A stretch of DNA of 64,000 nucleotides from Cladopsammia gracilis (lineage: Eukaryota > Cnidaria > Anthozoa > Scleractinia > Dendrophylliidae). The notes beneath the pieces were generated by a model. The model was not told the origin of the DNA, made no database searches, and saw only the letters and a list, made by a program, of their open reading frames with translations. This document shows positions 33,236 to 44,193 of the stretch, piece by piece. A program made the translations under genes and the position numbers. The stretch's first letter is position 1. The number at the start of each line of letters is the position of its first letter. Where the stretch lies: the NCBI GenBank assembly GCA_022457155.1, contig JAJGOT010000286.1:124001-188000 (forward strand), read 5' to 3'.

Positions 33236-33424
33236 TTCATTGTTTTATAACAAGCAAACCAACGAGTTGCTGTGAAATTTTGCTCGTTAGTGACAGAGGT
33301 GATTGTCTAAATTCCGTAAGGATTATGCAAACATTTTATATTCATTGTGATGGGAAAAGACATACTAAATTTCAATTTTGCCGAGGGCTTTAATGACTCC
33401 CTTGGGCGAATTTTTCTTACCGGG

Positions 33425-33590
33425 ACAAAATAATGCTGTGATGTAATATATCAGACACGAGGCAGTGTTTCATCAGATATCCAAACACCATGAAGCGGGT
33501 TGAAAAACGAGGTGCAGCAGAGTTTTTTTTAACCCACTTCAAGGTGTTTGGATACCTGATGAAACACTCTTTCGAGTGTTTGATGTAGCT
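33425..33590. repeat. Fold-back repeat
   Basis: GTGTTTCATCAGATATCCAA and CACCATGAAGCGGGTTGAA are mirrored by TTAACCCACTTCAAGGTGTT and TGGATACCTGATGAAACACT around a GGTGCAGCAGAG centre. Apparent frames here are palindrome by-products. Confidence 0.8.
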
Positions 33591-33644
33591 TCTCAAACTG
33601 ATCGTTAAATGCAGAGAAAACAAATCAATACAATCACCCAAATC

Positions 33645-33826
33645 TATGCAAATTAAGACAGGATATCAAAACCTCCTTCACGGAAATGATTTCCTTTGTG
33701 TTCTCGTCATGAATTATTAATGAGTTTAAGAAGACTATGCTAATTAAGACCGGGTATCCAAACCTCCTTCACGGTTGTGATTTCCTTTGTGTTCTCGTCG
33801 TGAATTAGTAATGAGTTTGAGAAGCA
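33645..33826. repeat. Tandem repeat, two 91-bp units
   Basis: TATGCAAATTAAGACAGGAT (33645) and TATGCTAATTAAGACCGGGT (33736) start units that both contain CCTCCTTCACGG, GATTTCCTTTGTGTTCTCGT and TGAATTA...AATGAGTTT. The second unit also resembles the arms of the fold-back just upstream (GTATCCAAAC). Confidence 0.85.
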
Positions 33827-34334
33827 CTGTTACCTTTTAGTGTCTATAGTGCCCTATAGTGAAGGTTTATTTGAAACTATATCCATTATGTTCAGAACAG
33901 CACCCTCTTAACAATACGCTACGATTATCAAAAAGAGTAGACGATTGCGTATTAACCGCAAATGAACTGGGTTTATTTAACAAACCATGCGCCCCGCCCT
34001 CTTCCCCCCTCCCCTCTGTATTGTTCCTGGACTTGTTTTTGCTTTTAACAATGTTTTTGTAACTGTTTAAAAGGACTTACTATACCCACGTAAGATTTGA
34101 TGAAATGGATTATAAACGCGCCGTATCTCAGCGGGAGCGTGTGCATATCAAAATTGAAATAAAAGTTTCGTAGTGGATATTGTACGAGTTGGTAAATTTC
34201 GTGCATGTACAACATAAACAGGTTTTGTGCTGGTAGCAATTTTTTTTTACTTTTTTATTACAAGGCATTACGAGTACACAGTTGGGAAATATTTTTTTTA
34301 TTATTAAATATCTGACATTCACGCCTCTTACCAC

Positions 34335-34600
34335 TCCTACTCTCCATATTCTCACTTCTCCAAACGAATAGTCTTGCCCCGGTGTACGATGATGAAAATG
34401 CGTTAATTAAATGTAACCACTTTTTTTTTTCAGAATTATTTAGAAGTGTGTCAGGTAATGTATTTAATATTTGACGTTTTAAAGTTTCTGTGTTTAAATG
34501 TACTTTACAGTAACCTATCTATTGACCACTGCAGGTAGTTGTCACGGGTGGTTCGTGCGCTTATATTTTGCTCAGGCGTTAGACGGGAAACAGTTTGTTT
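34335..34600 (+). repeat. Duplicated intronic unit, copy 5
   Basis: CTACTCTCCATATTCTCACT, CGATGATGAAAATGCGTTAA and the acceptor tract precede the micro-exon; TTTGACGTTTTAAAGTTTCT and AGTTGTCACGGGTGGTTCGT follow. Confidence 0.8.
34434..34454 (+). CDS. Candidate micro-exon 5 (21 nt)
   Basis: Between a ten-T tract with CAG and GTAATG. Phase 1 gives ELFRSVS; phase 2 has an in-frame TAG. Together with micro-exons 3, 4 and 6 (stops in phase 0), this leaves phase 1 as the only phase open in all. Confidence 0.55.
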
Positions 34601-34681
34601 ATTAAATGTCATTTGTCCAGGAATCAACAAATGAACGCGCGCGTTGTATTGAGAAAAACCCCAGCTATATAGCAGTCGAGG

Positions 34682-35798
34682 TTATCGATTGGTTCTTAAG
34701 GAGTTGGCGAGCAACAACTGGTCAGCGGAGTGCATTTTGGCGGGATACGCGAACTAAATGGCGGGTCAATTGAGAAGATATGGGAGAGTTTTGGATTCTC
34801 TAAGAAGCAGTAATGAAAGAACAGCTGAAGTTTACAATGCATCGGATCTTTTGGATTAGAAATCTGTGAAAGAAGGCTCGGCATGCACATGTGCTTGTCG
34901 CTTTATCACCGGCACAGAATTCCTCATTAGGAGCCTGTTTGGGGTGTTAGTAGATTATTTGGCTGTGTTATTTTTTGTAATATATTTTTTTTAAATTCTG
35001 GCAGACCTGCACAATTTAATCTCATGTTTTTAATGTCATTTCCTTTGGTGTTTGCTCTTGTAGAATTTGACCTCCTTTCGTCCTTTTTGCTTGTGTTGTT
35101 TTCGCCATTATTGGCATGTTGGTTTTTATGTTGGAAAGATTTCAACTTCTCTCGCTTTTCTCTCTGAATTGACAGGATCTGAAATTATCGGTTGGCCGTG
35201 AATGTCTTTCCTGCTATTTTGTCACGCTGTACCCAGTAATTTTAGCGAATCTTTGTAAGTAAATATTTTTTGGGGACCACGGATTTAGTACCGAAATATG
35301 AGGTCCCCCAAAAAAGTATGTCAAGCATATGTAATGTCAAAAATATGTCACACATATTAGTCGCGCCTTGCGAAAACATTTAGCTTGTTACCAATTAGCA
35401 AATCCGCAAAACATTTTATGGTTTACTTTGTGCATAAATACAATTATAGTGTCGGACGAAACGCGTAGAAAAAAATCAGTTTTACAAACTCTAGTTCTTA
35501 TAAGTGCTGCTCGCTAGACTCTCACTCAAGATTTTAGGTTTAAAAAATGTGTTAAAAATTGTTTAAAAATGTCAATACGACGGAACTCGAACTTGCACTT
35601 CGCCTAGCCAGCGAGCGCCCAAAAATACGGGATAGTCAGCACTAACATTTGACTGATTTGACTGCGACATTCGGATAGCTGTCGAACGCCCCGAATAAGT
35701 TGATGGAGGTGCTGATCCACCATTTTATGTGCGTATCCCGTCAAAATGCACTCCACTGACTAGTTGTTGTTCAGTGGCTCCGTAAGAACTAATCGATA
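34682..35798. mobile_element. TIR element, about 1.1 kb, without transposase
   Basis: Left end ATCGATTGGTTCTTAAGGAG...AGTGCATTTTGGCGGGATAC pairs with right end GTATCCCGTCAAAATGCACT...TAAGAACTAATCGAT. Inner frames (34696-34890, 34927-35145) lack domains. It inflates the spacing between micro-exons 5 and 6. Confidence 0.75.
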
Positions 35799-35975
35799 CT
35801 CGAATATTGATTTATTTATCTCGTATACTGATTTCTGAATCTCGATATGTAGTGTGAATATCAATCTTTTTCTCGATTGATGATTGCTAATCTCGAATGG
35901 CGATTTATTATTCTCGTATGTCAGCTTTTCATTATCGGTTGGTGATTGCTTATTCTCGTAAAGTGGTTTCTAATA
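35799..35975. repeat. Degenerate minisatellite, about 32-bp period
   Basis: Variants of a TCTCGAATGGCGATTTATTA-like unit (TCTCGTATACTGATTTCTGA, TCTCGATTGATGATTGCTAA, TCTCGTATGTCAGC) repeat about five times and continue at 36165-36215 past the MITE inserted at 35976. Confidence 0.65.
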
Positions 35976-36157
35976 GGCCATTTGCACGATGACGTCATAT
36001 GACTACAACTACCAGAATCCTTCAGTTTTTTGTTTTGTAGTGCAAATTAGGGCTATTGGTATTTAAACCGCACTGCGATTACAAAATTTAAATAAGAAAG
36101 GAAAAACGAAATGAATTCTGCTAGTTGTAGTCAAATGACGCCATCGTGCAAATGGCC
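35976..36157 (+). mobile_element. MITE copy 1 (GGCCATTTGCACGATGACGTCA family)
   Basis: Ends GGCCATTTGCACGATGACGT and the inverse, with TA on both sides. It is the reverse complement of the copy at 36943-37124 (the CTTCAGTTTTTTGTTTTGTA block is left here, right there). The two bracket micro-exon 6. Confidence 0.85.
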
Positions 36158-36244
36158 TATTGTCATATAGCAATTTCCTAACCTCACTTACTGAAACTCG
36201 ATAGGTGATTTTAAACTCATACCACTTTTGTCATGTTTGGCTTG

Positions 36245-36480
36245 CCACACCAGTCTCACTCTCCATATTCACACTTCCTCCAAAAGGTCAGTCTTGCAGC
36301 GTACGATGATGAAAATGCGCTGATTAAATGTAATCATTTATTCTTTTCAGAGCCAGTGATAGGATACGAAGGTAATACAAATTTAATTTTTGACGTTTTA
36401 AAGTTTGTGTATTAGTTTAATGTACCTTATTAGTAACCACGACATTGACAAATGCCGTTAGTTGTTACTGGTGACTCGTA
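36245..36480 (+). repeat. Duplicated intronic unit, copy 6
   Basis: CTCACTCTCCATATTCACAC, GGTCAGTCTTGCAGCGTACG and ATTTATTCTTTTCAG before the micro-exon; TTTGACGTTTTAAAGTTTGT and TTATTAGTAACCACGACATT after it. Further blocks to 36830 (ATTCCTTAAAATTCATTCAG) match 9800 and 33880 regions. Confidence 0.8.
36351..36371 (+). CDS. Candidate micro-exon 6 (21 nt)
   Basis: Between TTTATTCTTTTCAG and GTAATA. Phase 1 gives EPVIGYE; phase 0 has TGA. It is nearest to the Roc exon, whose first codons in the same phase read VPSVILE, a pattern similar enough (xPxxIxE) to suggest that the Roc exon start may derive from the same unit. Confidence 0.6.
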
Positions 36481-36942
36481 TTTATTAAATTCTCCTCATT
36501 GGATTTATTATATTCAGAACGGCAGCTTCATGAGCATACACCACGATTGTAGAAAAGGACATAGATGACTATGTGCTTAGCTAATGAAACTTTTACAAAG
36601 TCACACGGGCATTCCTTAAAATTCATTCAGGACTACGTTTTGTGCCAATATTTGTGTCGTTTATTTTTAAACAACCCAAGCGTCCCCGCACCCTCCCCCC
36701 TCCCTTCTATGATTCGTTATTGGAGTTGTTTTTGAAATATTATTTTTGCAACTGTTTATTTGGCTTAATCAATCCACTCTTTTTCAGTCTTGCGTTGTTA
36801 ATGCAAGAATTGAATAGTGACTTTCTCTAACCACCAGACATATATCACGGTAGGCAATGAAAAATTGCATATTTTTTTCATTTGTTGTTCATAAATGGGC
36901 ATTCAAAACTCATAGTTTGTTTCCGCCAGAAGCGCTTTAATA

Positions 36943-37124
36943 GGCCATTTGCACGATGACGTCATTTGACTACTACTACCAGAATTCATTTCGTTTTTCC
37001 TTTCTTATTTCAATTTTGTAATCCCAGTGCGGTTTAAATAACAATAGCCCTAATTTGCACTACAAAACAAAAAACTGAAGGATTCTGGTAGTAGTAGTCA
37101 AATGACGTCATCGTGCAAATGGCA
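36943..37124 (-). mobile_element. MITE copy 2, inverted relative to copy 1
   Basis: TA at both sides; last base of the right TIR is changed (GGCA). Reverse complement of 35976-36157. Confidence 0.85.
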
Positions 37125-37187
37125 TATTTAAAGAATAAAGAGAAAGATGTTTCCGCGTTGGAAAAGGCAAAACGGAGTTAACTTTAA

Positions 37188-37235
37188 CAAACAATCAGTG
37201 CTCTAACCAACTGAGCTACGAGTTCACCCGGGAAT
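37188..37235 (-). repeat. tRNA 5'-half-like fragment
   Basis: The minus strand reads CGTAGCTCAGTTGGTTAGAG with CACTGATTG following, an A-box and D-arm as in a nuclear tRNA. The 3' half is absent, so it is a SINE or pseudogene fragment. Confidence 0.5.
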
Positions 37236-37372
37236 AGGTTTAAATACGGTGAAGAAACACTTATAAGCATGTACACATGAATAGAACGTTTGAATACACT
37301 TGTGTAATCAGCATCATTTAATTACCAAACGTTCATATAATATTATAATAATGTTTTATTTTATGTCATTAG

Positions 37373-39576
37373 TTCCTTCGGTTATTCTTGAACGAGGTCC
37401 CGTGGCAATTAAAGCCTACAACAATGCTCTAAATGATGGGAAAGCACAGATAAAGAGAGTACCAATCATGATAATTGGCCAGGATCGGACAGGAAAGACA
37501 AGTCTGAAAAAATCTTTAAAAGGAGAAAAGTTCAATGCAAATGAATGTAGCACTGAAGGAATAGAGACCGACCCTTCACATTTTAAAGTTTCAACAGAGA
37601 TTTGGACAACAGGCAAGAACGACAAAGAGACTGATTTCGAGTCAAAGTCTTTGTTTGAGCACCACGCGGCAAAAGTGATGCTTGGAAGTTTGAAGAAAGA
37701 AAAAACAAACTTCTTGAATGTTAAAGAGTCATCTGTAACAAAACAAACAACTCAGTTTGGACATTCAGAGGAACGAAGCACAGGAAGTACTGGAACCGAG
37801 AAGAAAACCGGAAAAAATGACGATGACCGGTTTGAAGCAAATATTGCAAAAAACATAGCGAGTTTGTTGGAAAATTTGCTGCAAAACGGTGAAGTGGTTG
37901 AAGAAGATGACGAAATATACTCAATTATTTGGGATTTTGGTGGACAGTCGGTTTACTATGTTACCCATCCAATCTTCCTAACAGAGAGAGCTATCTACAT
38001 TTTAGTTTGTGACCTAAGTAGCAATCCACACGAGAAAGCTAACACTCCTGTGAGAAAGGGATTGTATGTGAACAAAGTGGACATTTGCTGCAACAAGACA
38101 AATCTGGACTATCTTGACTTTTGGATGTCATCGGTTTATTCTTTGATTAGTCCAGATACTATTGGTCAGTATACCGCTGTGTCTGACATTTCACCCGCAA
38201 GATTGCCTCCAGTGTTTTTGGTGTGCACTCATGCAGACGAGCCTTACCAGACGAACATTACTGATCCCAGGGAATTGGCCCTTGAAATTTACGGATTTTT
38301 ACGAGCCAAGGCTTAAAAAAGTCATCTGTTTAAGGACGTCTTTGTTGTCGACAACACAAAGTCAGGAAGCGAAAATGAGTGTCCAGAGGTAGTCCGCCTG
38401 AGAAAAGAGGTGCATGCTGTTGCCAAACAACTTCCACAGATGAAAGAGGCCATTCCACTGAAGTGGTTGAAGTATGAAAATTTACTTCAACGCTTGAGCA
38501 AAGAGAGTTACAAGTGGATACCCATCAATGAAGCCAGGCAGATTGCCTCTGACAAATGCGGGATAGATGACGATGAACAATTTCGGACTTTGCTTGATTT
38601 TTTTCATGATCAAAGAGTTTTGATTCACTTTAACGAAACACCAGAGTTGCAAAACATGGTGATTTTGGATCCCCAGTGGCTCATTGATGTCTTCAAAAAG
38701 GTAATAACCATTAAGCAGTACGAGCACACAGAAGACGCCGTTGAAGAGCTTTGGCTAAAGCTGGAGAAGACTGGAATCTTGGATGAAAGGCTCCTAGAAC
38801 ATGAATGGAAACCCCTGTTTGACATGTACAGCGAAGAAACCTGCACGAGCCTCATCGCAATAATGGAGAGATTCAGCTTGCTCTGTTCCTGGCCATCTGA
38901 CAGTGCTAACAAGCAGTACCTTGTACCATCCATGTTGATGTCGCCTCCCACAGATGACGTCATTGAATTACTTGCTTCTGTACGAATCCCTTCACTTTTT
39001 GTAAGGTTCGGATCAGGTCGAGTGCCTCCAGGTCTGTTCTCGCGATTAGTCCTTCAGTTTTACCAGTGGTGCAATGAAGAGTGGAAGAGCCAGATAAACC
39101 CTGAACTGTTCAATAATTTTGCTCTGTTCCACATTCTTCCTGATCAAGGAACATCTGTCATCTTTTTGTGCCATTCCTCATCTATCGAAATCGCCCTTCA
39201 TGATAGTAGCAATTCTCTTGAAGCGGTAGTGGCAGATTTCCCCGATGGTAATTTTGATCTGACCACAAGTCGTGCTATTCATTGGCAGTTGAGAATGATT
39301 CTCGAATGCATGCGCAAGGAGTTCGGCTGGCTTAAAAACATGAGGTACAAAATGTGCGTCTGCTGTCCAGTGTGTCCTCAAAAAGGTTCTGTGAGATGCC
39401 GTGCCCATGATGTGCGTGGCTGCGAGTGTCTCCACTTGTTATCAGAATCGGAGTTGCAAAGCTGTCAAAACTGCAAGAGGTCTAGTTTATGTGGTGATCG
39501 CAGGATTCGCATCAAGATGTTTGCACCTTGGTTTACCTTTTCAGGTTCACAAGAAAGCAGGATTTCAATTAATCAG
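37373..39576 (+). CDS. Roc-COR exon of a ROCO protein with Death domain; contains a TAA
   Basis: This 2204-nt exon starts after a pyrimidine-containing acceptor (TTTTATGTCATTAG, AG at 37371-37372) in phase 1 and ends at CAG|GTTAGT in phase 0. The Roc domain has the P-loop GQDRTGKT (37477-37500), DFGGQ (37933-37947) and a THAD that may serve as the base-recognition motif (38227-38238). The COR region includes AVAKQLPQMKEAIPLKW and LDPQWLIDVFKKVITI. A Cys-rich module follows (CCPVCPQKGSVRC, HLLSESELQS, SLCGDRRIRIKMFAPWF), as in MFHAS1-like ROCO proteins. One in-frame TAA (38314-38316) separates Roc from COR, with the frame open on both sides. By analogy the missing residue was probably Tyr (KA-x-KSHLFKDVFVVD). 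ROCO proteins are GTP-regulated scaffolds; a Death domain downstream suggests an apoptotic or innate immune role. The TAA could be a null allele, a sequencing error or a pseudogene mark. Confidence 0.85.
38314..38316 (+). other. In-frame TAA between Roc and COR domains
   Basis: Context is GCC AAG GCT TAA AAA AGT CAT. Frame and homology continue straight on, so this is a substitution and not a frameshift. No splice sites flank it closely enough to remove it cleanly. Confidence 0.9.
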
Positions 39577-39727
39577 GTTAGTGAATGGCTTTCCTCAAGC
39601 GAGAAGTGCTGTATTGTATGTGATCACCTAGGCCATAATTTCCATTTTGTAGTAATAGTTATGCAGATTTTGAGCAGAGCCTTTATTGAACCATATATAG
39701 ACTGAGGTATAGTTCACGACGTTTCCA

Positions 39728-40614
39728 TTACCTGCTGCTGGTCTTCTGGATTGAGTCGACTGGATTTAATTTTGCAACGCTATGGATCACTTTGGTTGTT
39801 TGTGATTGGTTGATTGGACTCCTCATTATTCCGGTTAGAAACTGTTTCCTCGGAAGACCGTAATGGTACCGAGCGGCTGTTGTGTTCTTTGATCGTAGAC
39901 ATCCACGCTTCAAGGATTTCAATTCAGTTGTCCCTTTTAATGTCAATTTGATGTAAATGGTCATGTCTTTTAGTTAATTTATGTGTAACCTAAGTGTTAA
40001 CATTGTGTCTGACTTGAAAACATCAACAGCATCTTTAGATCACACTAGGTGTAAAACGGTGCGTATGCCTTGTTGTTGTAGGTTACGACGAAGAACCTCT
40101 GATAAGCCTTTGACACTAAGGTAACACCGATGTAGGTTTAAATTCAAGCGTTGGTTTTTCTTCTCTGATTGTCTAGGATTTATGATCTTGCCAATATACA
40201 CAAGACAGCGTACCTCAAAGACCCATCGTGTTCAGTGTCAACACTTTTGTTTGTCATTTGTCTGCTTTCTCGTGCCCTTTGATTGGCCACTCAGACTCAC
40301 TGCTATTAACTCAGTTCATTTCGTGACAACTATCAGTAAATGAAACGATGCAGGAAACAAAGGGATTAAAAGGCCATTCACATCAGACTTCACCCTACAA
40401 CATCAATAAGGACAACGAAATTGAAATTCTTGAAGCGTGCATGCCTCAGTACGATCAAAAAACACAACAGCCGATCGGTAGCATCACGGACCTCCGTCTC
40501 TAACCGGAATAACAATGATCGAAATCAACCAATCACAAACAACGTACCACAGTGATACATGGAGTGTTACACATGCAGTCGACTTCATCACCTGATGAAC
40601 ACCAGCAGTAAGCG
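39728..40614. mobile_element. Long imperfect inverted-repeat element in the first 3' intron
   Basis: CCTGCTGCTGGTCTTCTGGA and GAGTCGACTGGATTT near the left are mirrored by GCAGTCGACTTCATCACCTG and AACACCAGCAGTAAGC near 40580-40614; ATTATTCCGGTTAGAAACTG is mirrored by TAACCGGAATAACAATGATC. No coding capacity. Confidence 0.6.
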
Positions 40615-40922
40615 GTCAAACGTCACGATCCACATCAACAGTGACCACATCTTGAGATAATAGATAAAGAAAGCTATCATTTAGAACCACCACGACAAAT
40701 AACTATTTTTCAGGCTAAGTAAAGTACAATTCGAAGTCAGTATACCATAGCACCATACTCATTAACACCACGATCCTCAAAGCACTACCAGCAACAACAA
40801 CAAATACAATGAAAGAAATAATCTACTTAAAAAATGTTATGTTCTATTTGAATATTTGTTTCTTTATTTAGTGTTCCCAATTAGTGCTCGCGCGCTAAAT
40901 ACCTTGACACTTAAATAAAGTG

Positions 40923-40926
<4 letters not shown>

Positions 40927-40977
<51 letters not shown>
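40927..40977. repeat. (ATT)n microsatellite
   Basis: About seventeen ATT units, intronic. Confidence 0.97.
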
Positions 40978-40978
<1 letters not shown>

Positions 40979-41101
40979 AGTTATCACACTAGTTACACTA
41001 GCGGCAGGACATAATAACAGAATTGTGTCCTATTAACACGACCCTTTCAGCAAGACAAACGATAAATAGATTTGTGATTATTGTATTTTTCTTTACCGCA
41101 G

Positions 41102-41156
41102 CAAGCTGCTACTGGATGTGACGTCGAAGAAAGCAGCACTGTCTCTTGCAAAGAAG
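41102..41156 (+). CDS. ROCO gene exon, 55 nt
   Basis: Acceptor TTTTTCTTTACCGCAG, donor GAAG|GTAACA. Enters in phase 0 and leaves in phase 1, coding QAATGCDVEESSTVSCKE. It is needed to carry the frame from the Roc-COR exon to the phase-1 exons that follow, which is strong indirect support for a short exon. Acidic linker, no domain. Confidence 0.65.
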
Positions 41157-42341
41157 GTAACAACCCTTTTAATCTATTTAAAAAGGTCTATTGCATTACA
41201 TAAGTCTCTTTAAAACAGTTAGAAGCCATTTTCTACCACCATTGTTCCCGCTATTCTAATCACTGCTTGTATATAATTTGTTTTGCAAAATTAGGTTAGC
41301 TTGGTTATTGCATGAAAGTGTCTACCCTGTCACTCTTTTAAAACATCGAAAGGGTGGGGTGGGGGTGTCTCTTGAGCCCTGGAGCCCTAAATGTTTTGCT
41401 ATCGAGTCCGGAGCTCGAACCCTCTCCAGCCCGGAGCCCGAAATAGAGAAATGTAACAGCAGGGTACTTCCAATGTCCATTTTTAACCCAGATTCTGTTT
41501 TAGTGCCACGCAATTGTTGGAGATATTAATCATTCCGGCTCCCCTTTGGTTCGAAAAATCGGGAGGTTCAAAAAATCGAAGGTGGTATTGACTAAAATCA
41601 AATCAAAGGGAAACGAGTTTTGGTTCGAATAATTCCACTGTATTTATGTATTAACAAAAAACTGAGGTTTTAGAGGTTTTAGAGGTTTTTTTAAGAGAGG
41701 AGAAGAAACACGTACGTAGAGATAGAATATTTATCATTTATTAGCATACTGCATACTACATATGTAGTAAACGGCAGGTTCGGTGATTATTTGTTCAATC
41801 CTAATGTCTAGCTAGCTATGGCATGCTGATGACCCCTAACAATTAAGGATGAAACGGCTGTCCATGGCTGCCACTGTCGGGTAATATAACTGTGCGCAAG
41901 AGGGAGGAACTGGCCATACCGCGCAGTTGGTGTAGTGTGCTGTTTACAGTCTATAGTTTTTCTAAAGTTAGGAAGCCACAAATTTTCCAATAACAAGTAT
42001 TTGTTACTATTTTTGGACCACTGGAGCCCTGGTCAGTGGAGTATGAAAAGTAGATGTAATGCATCCCTGGATCGATCGCAGGCCCCCCAAAAAGTAAGTC
42101 GAAAATCGTACCAAAACGTCGCTTTCAAAGCAAAAATCTAAACTTCACCCAGTTATAAGTTGACTCCTCGGCCACGCTTCCAAAATAACCAACTGGTCTG
42201 TCTCCTGCAAGTACAGTTGGAGTGTGCTAATTGCAATATTCGTCTCTATTGTTGTCTTTGTCAATTGCATTAAAAGAGCATCCCACGGGGATAGGATGAT
42301 GAAGTGTTTTCTTCATTTTGTTTCTTTGTATCTTTTTGAAG

Positions 42342-42587
42342 AAACGGAAGATAAACCACTTTCTCTCCCCGATGGCGTTCTTCAGACCATTCAGTCTCAG
42401 TCGAGTGACAGTAGGGATATTGTAGTTCGATTTCAAGAGTGTCTTCAGTTGACTGATCCAGCAGCCCTAGAGAATCCAGAGCCTGAGACTAAAAGATGGA
42501 TTCGCTGTCTCGCCAGTACCGCTAAAGCTCAAAACAGGACTGACCTAGTTGAGTACTTGAGGACGATAACACCTGCCGGCACTACTG
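42342..42587 (+). CDS. ROCO gene exon, helical domain before the Death domain
   Basis: Acceptor TGTATCTTTTTGAAG, donor ACTG|GTAAGT; phases 1 and 1, 246 nt. Encodes ETEDKPLSLPDGVLQTI, VVRFQECLQLTDPAALENPE and KRWIRCLASTAKAQNRTDLV to EYLRTITPAGTTG. The pattern of amphipathic helices looks like a Death-fold or small helical adaptor domain, but I do not recognise the exact family. An upstream hydrophobic frame (42224-42340) is intron, not a membrane segment, if this acceptor is used. Confidence 0.75.
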
Positions 42588-43901
42588 GTAAGTTCACAAA
42601 AATGTGAAAATCAAAACGAAACTCTCGTCCTTAGATTTGATGTGATAAAAAAGTTTGTAAACTGCGTAGTACTCGGATATATGTGGAATGGAGGGCCTGC
42701 ACGTAAGACCCTGGTTTTTCATTTCCCTACATTTGTGTTCATCTACGAACTTATTGGTTAAAAATAACATGCACCGTTGATTGTAAAAATAGCCAGGGCG
42801 AGTGACGGCAGCTTCGTTACCAGGTCCTTCTCCGCTTTCAAAATTGCAGGGCGGGCGTGATATCATCGATTCAACAACTCGTCTCCAGGTTCTTCTCCGC
42901 TTTCGAATGCAGTGGACAGAGAAACCCTAGGACAATGCTGCCCAGTACTCCAAGAATCGTGGAATATTTTGTCACGTGACACGATGAAATCGTTGACAAT
43001 CGGGACAATCGGCATGGCGCTGTAGGAGACTGCTCTCGAATGGGTTATGAAAGCAGAAAGGCAGAAACACTTTCATCTCTATTCTTTAACGCTTGTCTGA
43101 ACTCTTGGAAGTTAAGAGAAAGAAGATTTCTTAAAGCGAAATGAACAGTTTAAGGTCAGGATTTGTAATGTGATCGCAAACATCATGTTGTGTAATTCAT
43201 TTGTAACGTTCGTGGCGTGGTAAACAACACGGTAATTTCATGCTGCTATCTGATGTCAATAAATTTGTTTCTCCAGTACTTTGTCTGAAGCTGATTGTGA
43301 AGATAGGTCATGTGATCACAGAAATCATGCCGTGTAACTTACATCACCCATTATGCTGTTGTCTTTTGTGACGCGCGGCATAATAATTTGCATGCTAGTC
43401 GGCTGTGATTGGTCAACAGATTTAGCTTTGGGAATATTTGGGCCTCTTTGCAATATTCAGCTGCTGTCAATCAAATGGATGGTAGTGTGAAGTAAATTTC
43501 AAGGTGCGGTATACTCAACAATAGCCCCATAATTCGAAATATATGAAATCTGAAATAGTTTGATATACAAAGCGTGACGAGTTGTCACCCCGCGAGGGGC
43601 GGAATTCATTAATTAGGGCCTTGTACGTTCAGACCCTCTCTCCATTTTCCTTGCCAGCTCGCTACGCTCGCATGTGATATGACAATCGAGGGAAAGCCAA
43701 ATCAGTAGAAAAACCCGAATCACCATTGTGTAAAGAAACATTTCAATACAGCTGTACGTACGCTATTCCGTACTAATAAAGGTTTTCTCCATATTCTAGC
43801 GCCATTTTCAAATGTGTGTAACTTAATTAGTACTGGCCTGGCTGCTAGAACTTGTGATATCTTTTGTCCCTTCATTTCATGTTGCTGATTGTTCAAACTA
43901 G

Positions 43902-43979
43902 GACCCTTGTTGGATGACAAGCTTGATGTTCGATGTATCCCTTTCAAGCTGAGAAAAGAATTAACATTCAGTCTCTGTG
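43902..43979 (+). CDS. ROCO gene exon, 78 nt
   Basis: Acceptor GATTGTTCAAACTAG, donor TGTG|GTAAGT; phases 1 and 1. Encodes GPLLDDKLDVRCIPFKLRKE and LTFSLC, the lead-in to the Death domain (LRKEL is typical of helix 1). Confidence 0.75.
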
Positions 43980-44193
43980 GTAAGTATGATTGCATGCTTA
44001 TTTTATTTGTCAAATCAGGATTATAAGGGCCAAGGCAACACACCAGGCTGACTAGTAGATCCTCTAACACGTTATGTACTGTGTCCCTTTGCTACATCCC
44101 GAAACGTAGATAGTAGTTTTACGTATGGCTCGATTGAAGAAGAGCCTTTCCAAAATAAAGTCAGATTGTGTGCCAAAATATTTCTCGATTATA

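Noticed and set aside
33645..33826. CRISPR-like repeats
   Set aside because: Only two 91-bp units with no spacer pattern, in a eukaryotic genome.
39577..39705. Extension of the Roc-COR exon to the stop at 39703-39705
   Set aside because: A good donor (CAG|GTTAGT) and the phase-matched downstream exons give a better model; the extension might still be used in an unspliced isoform.
42224..42340. Hydrophobic N-terminal segment before the exon at 42342, suggesting a membrane helix
   Set aside because: The acceptor at 42340-42341 and the phase of the preceding exon place it in an intron.
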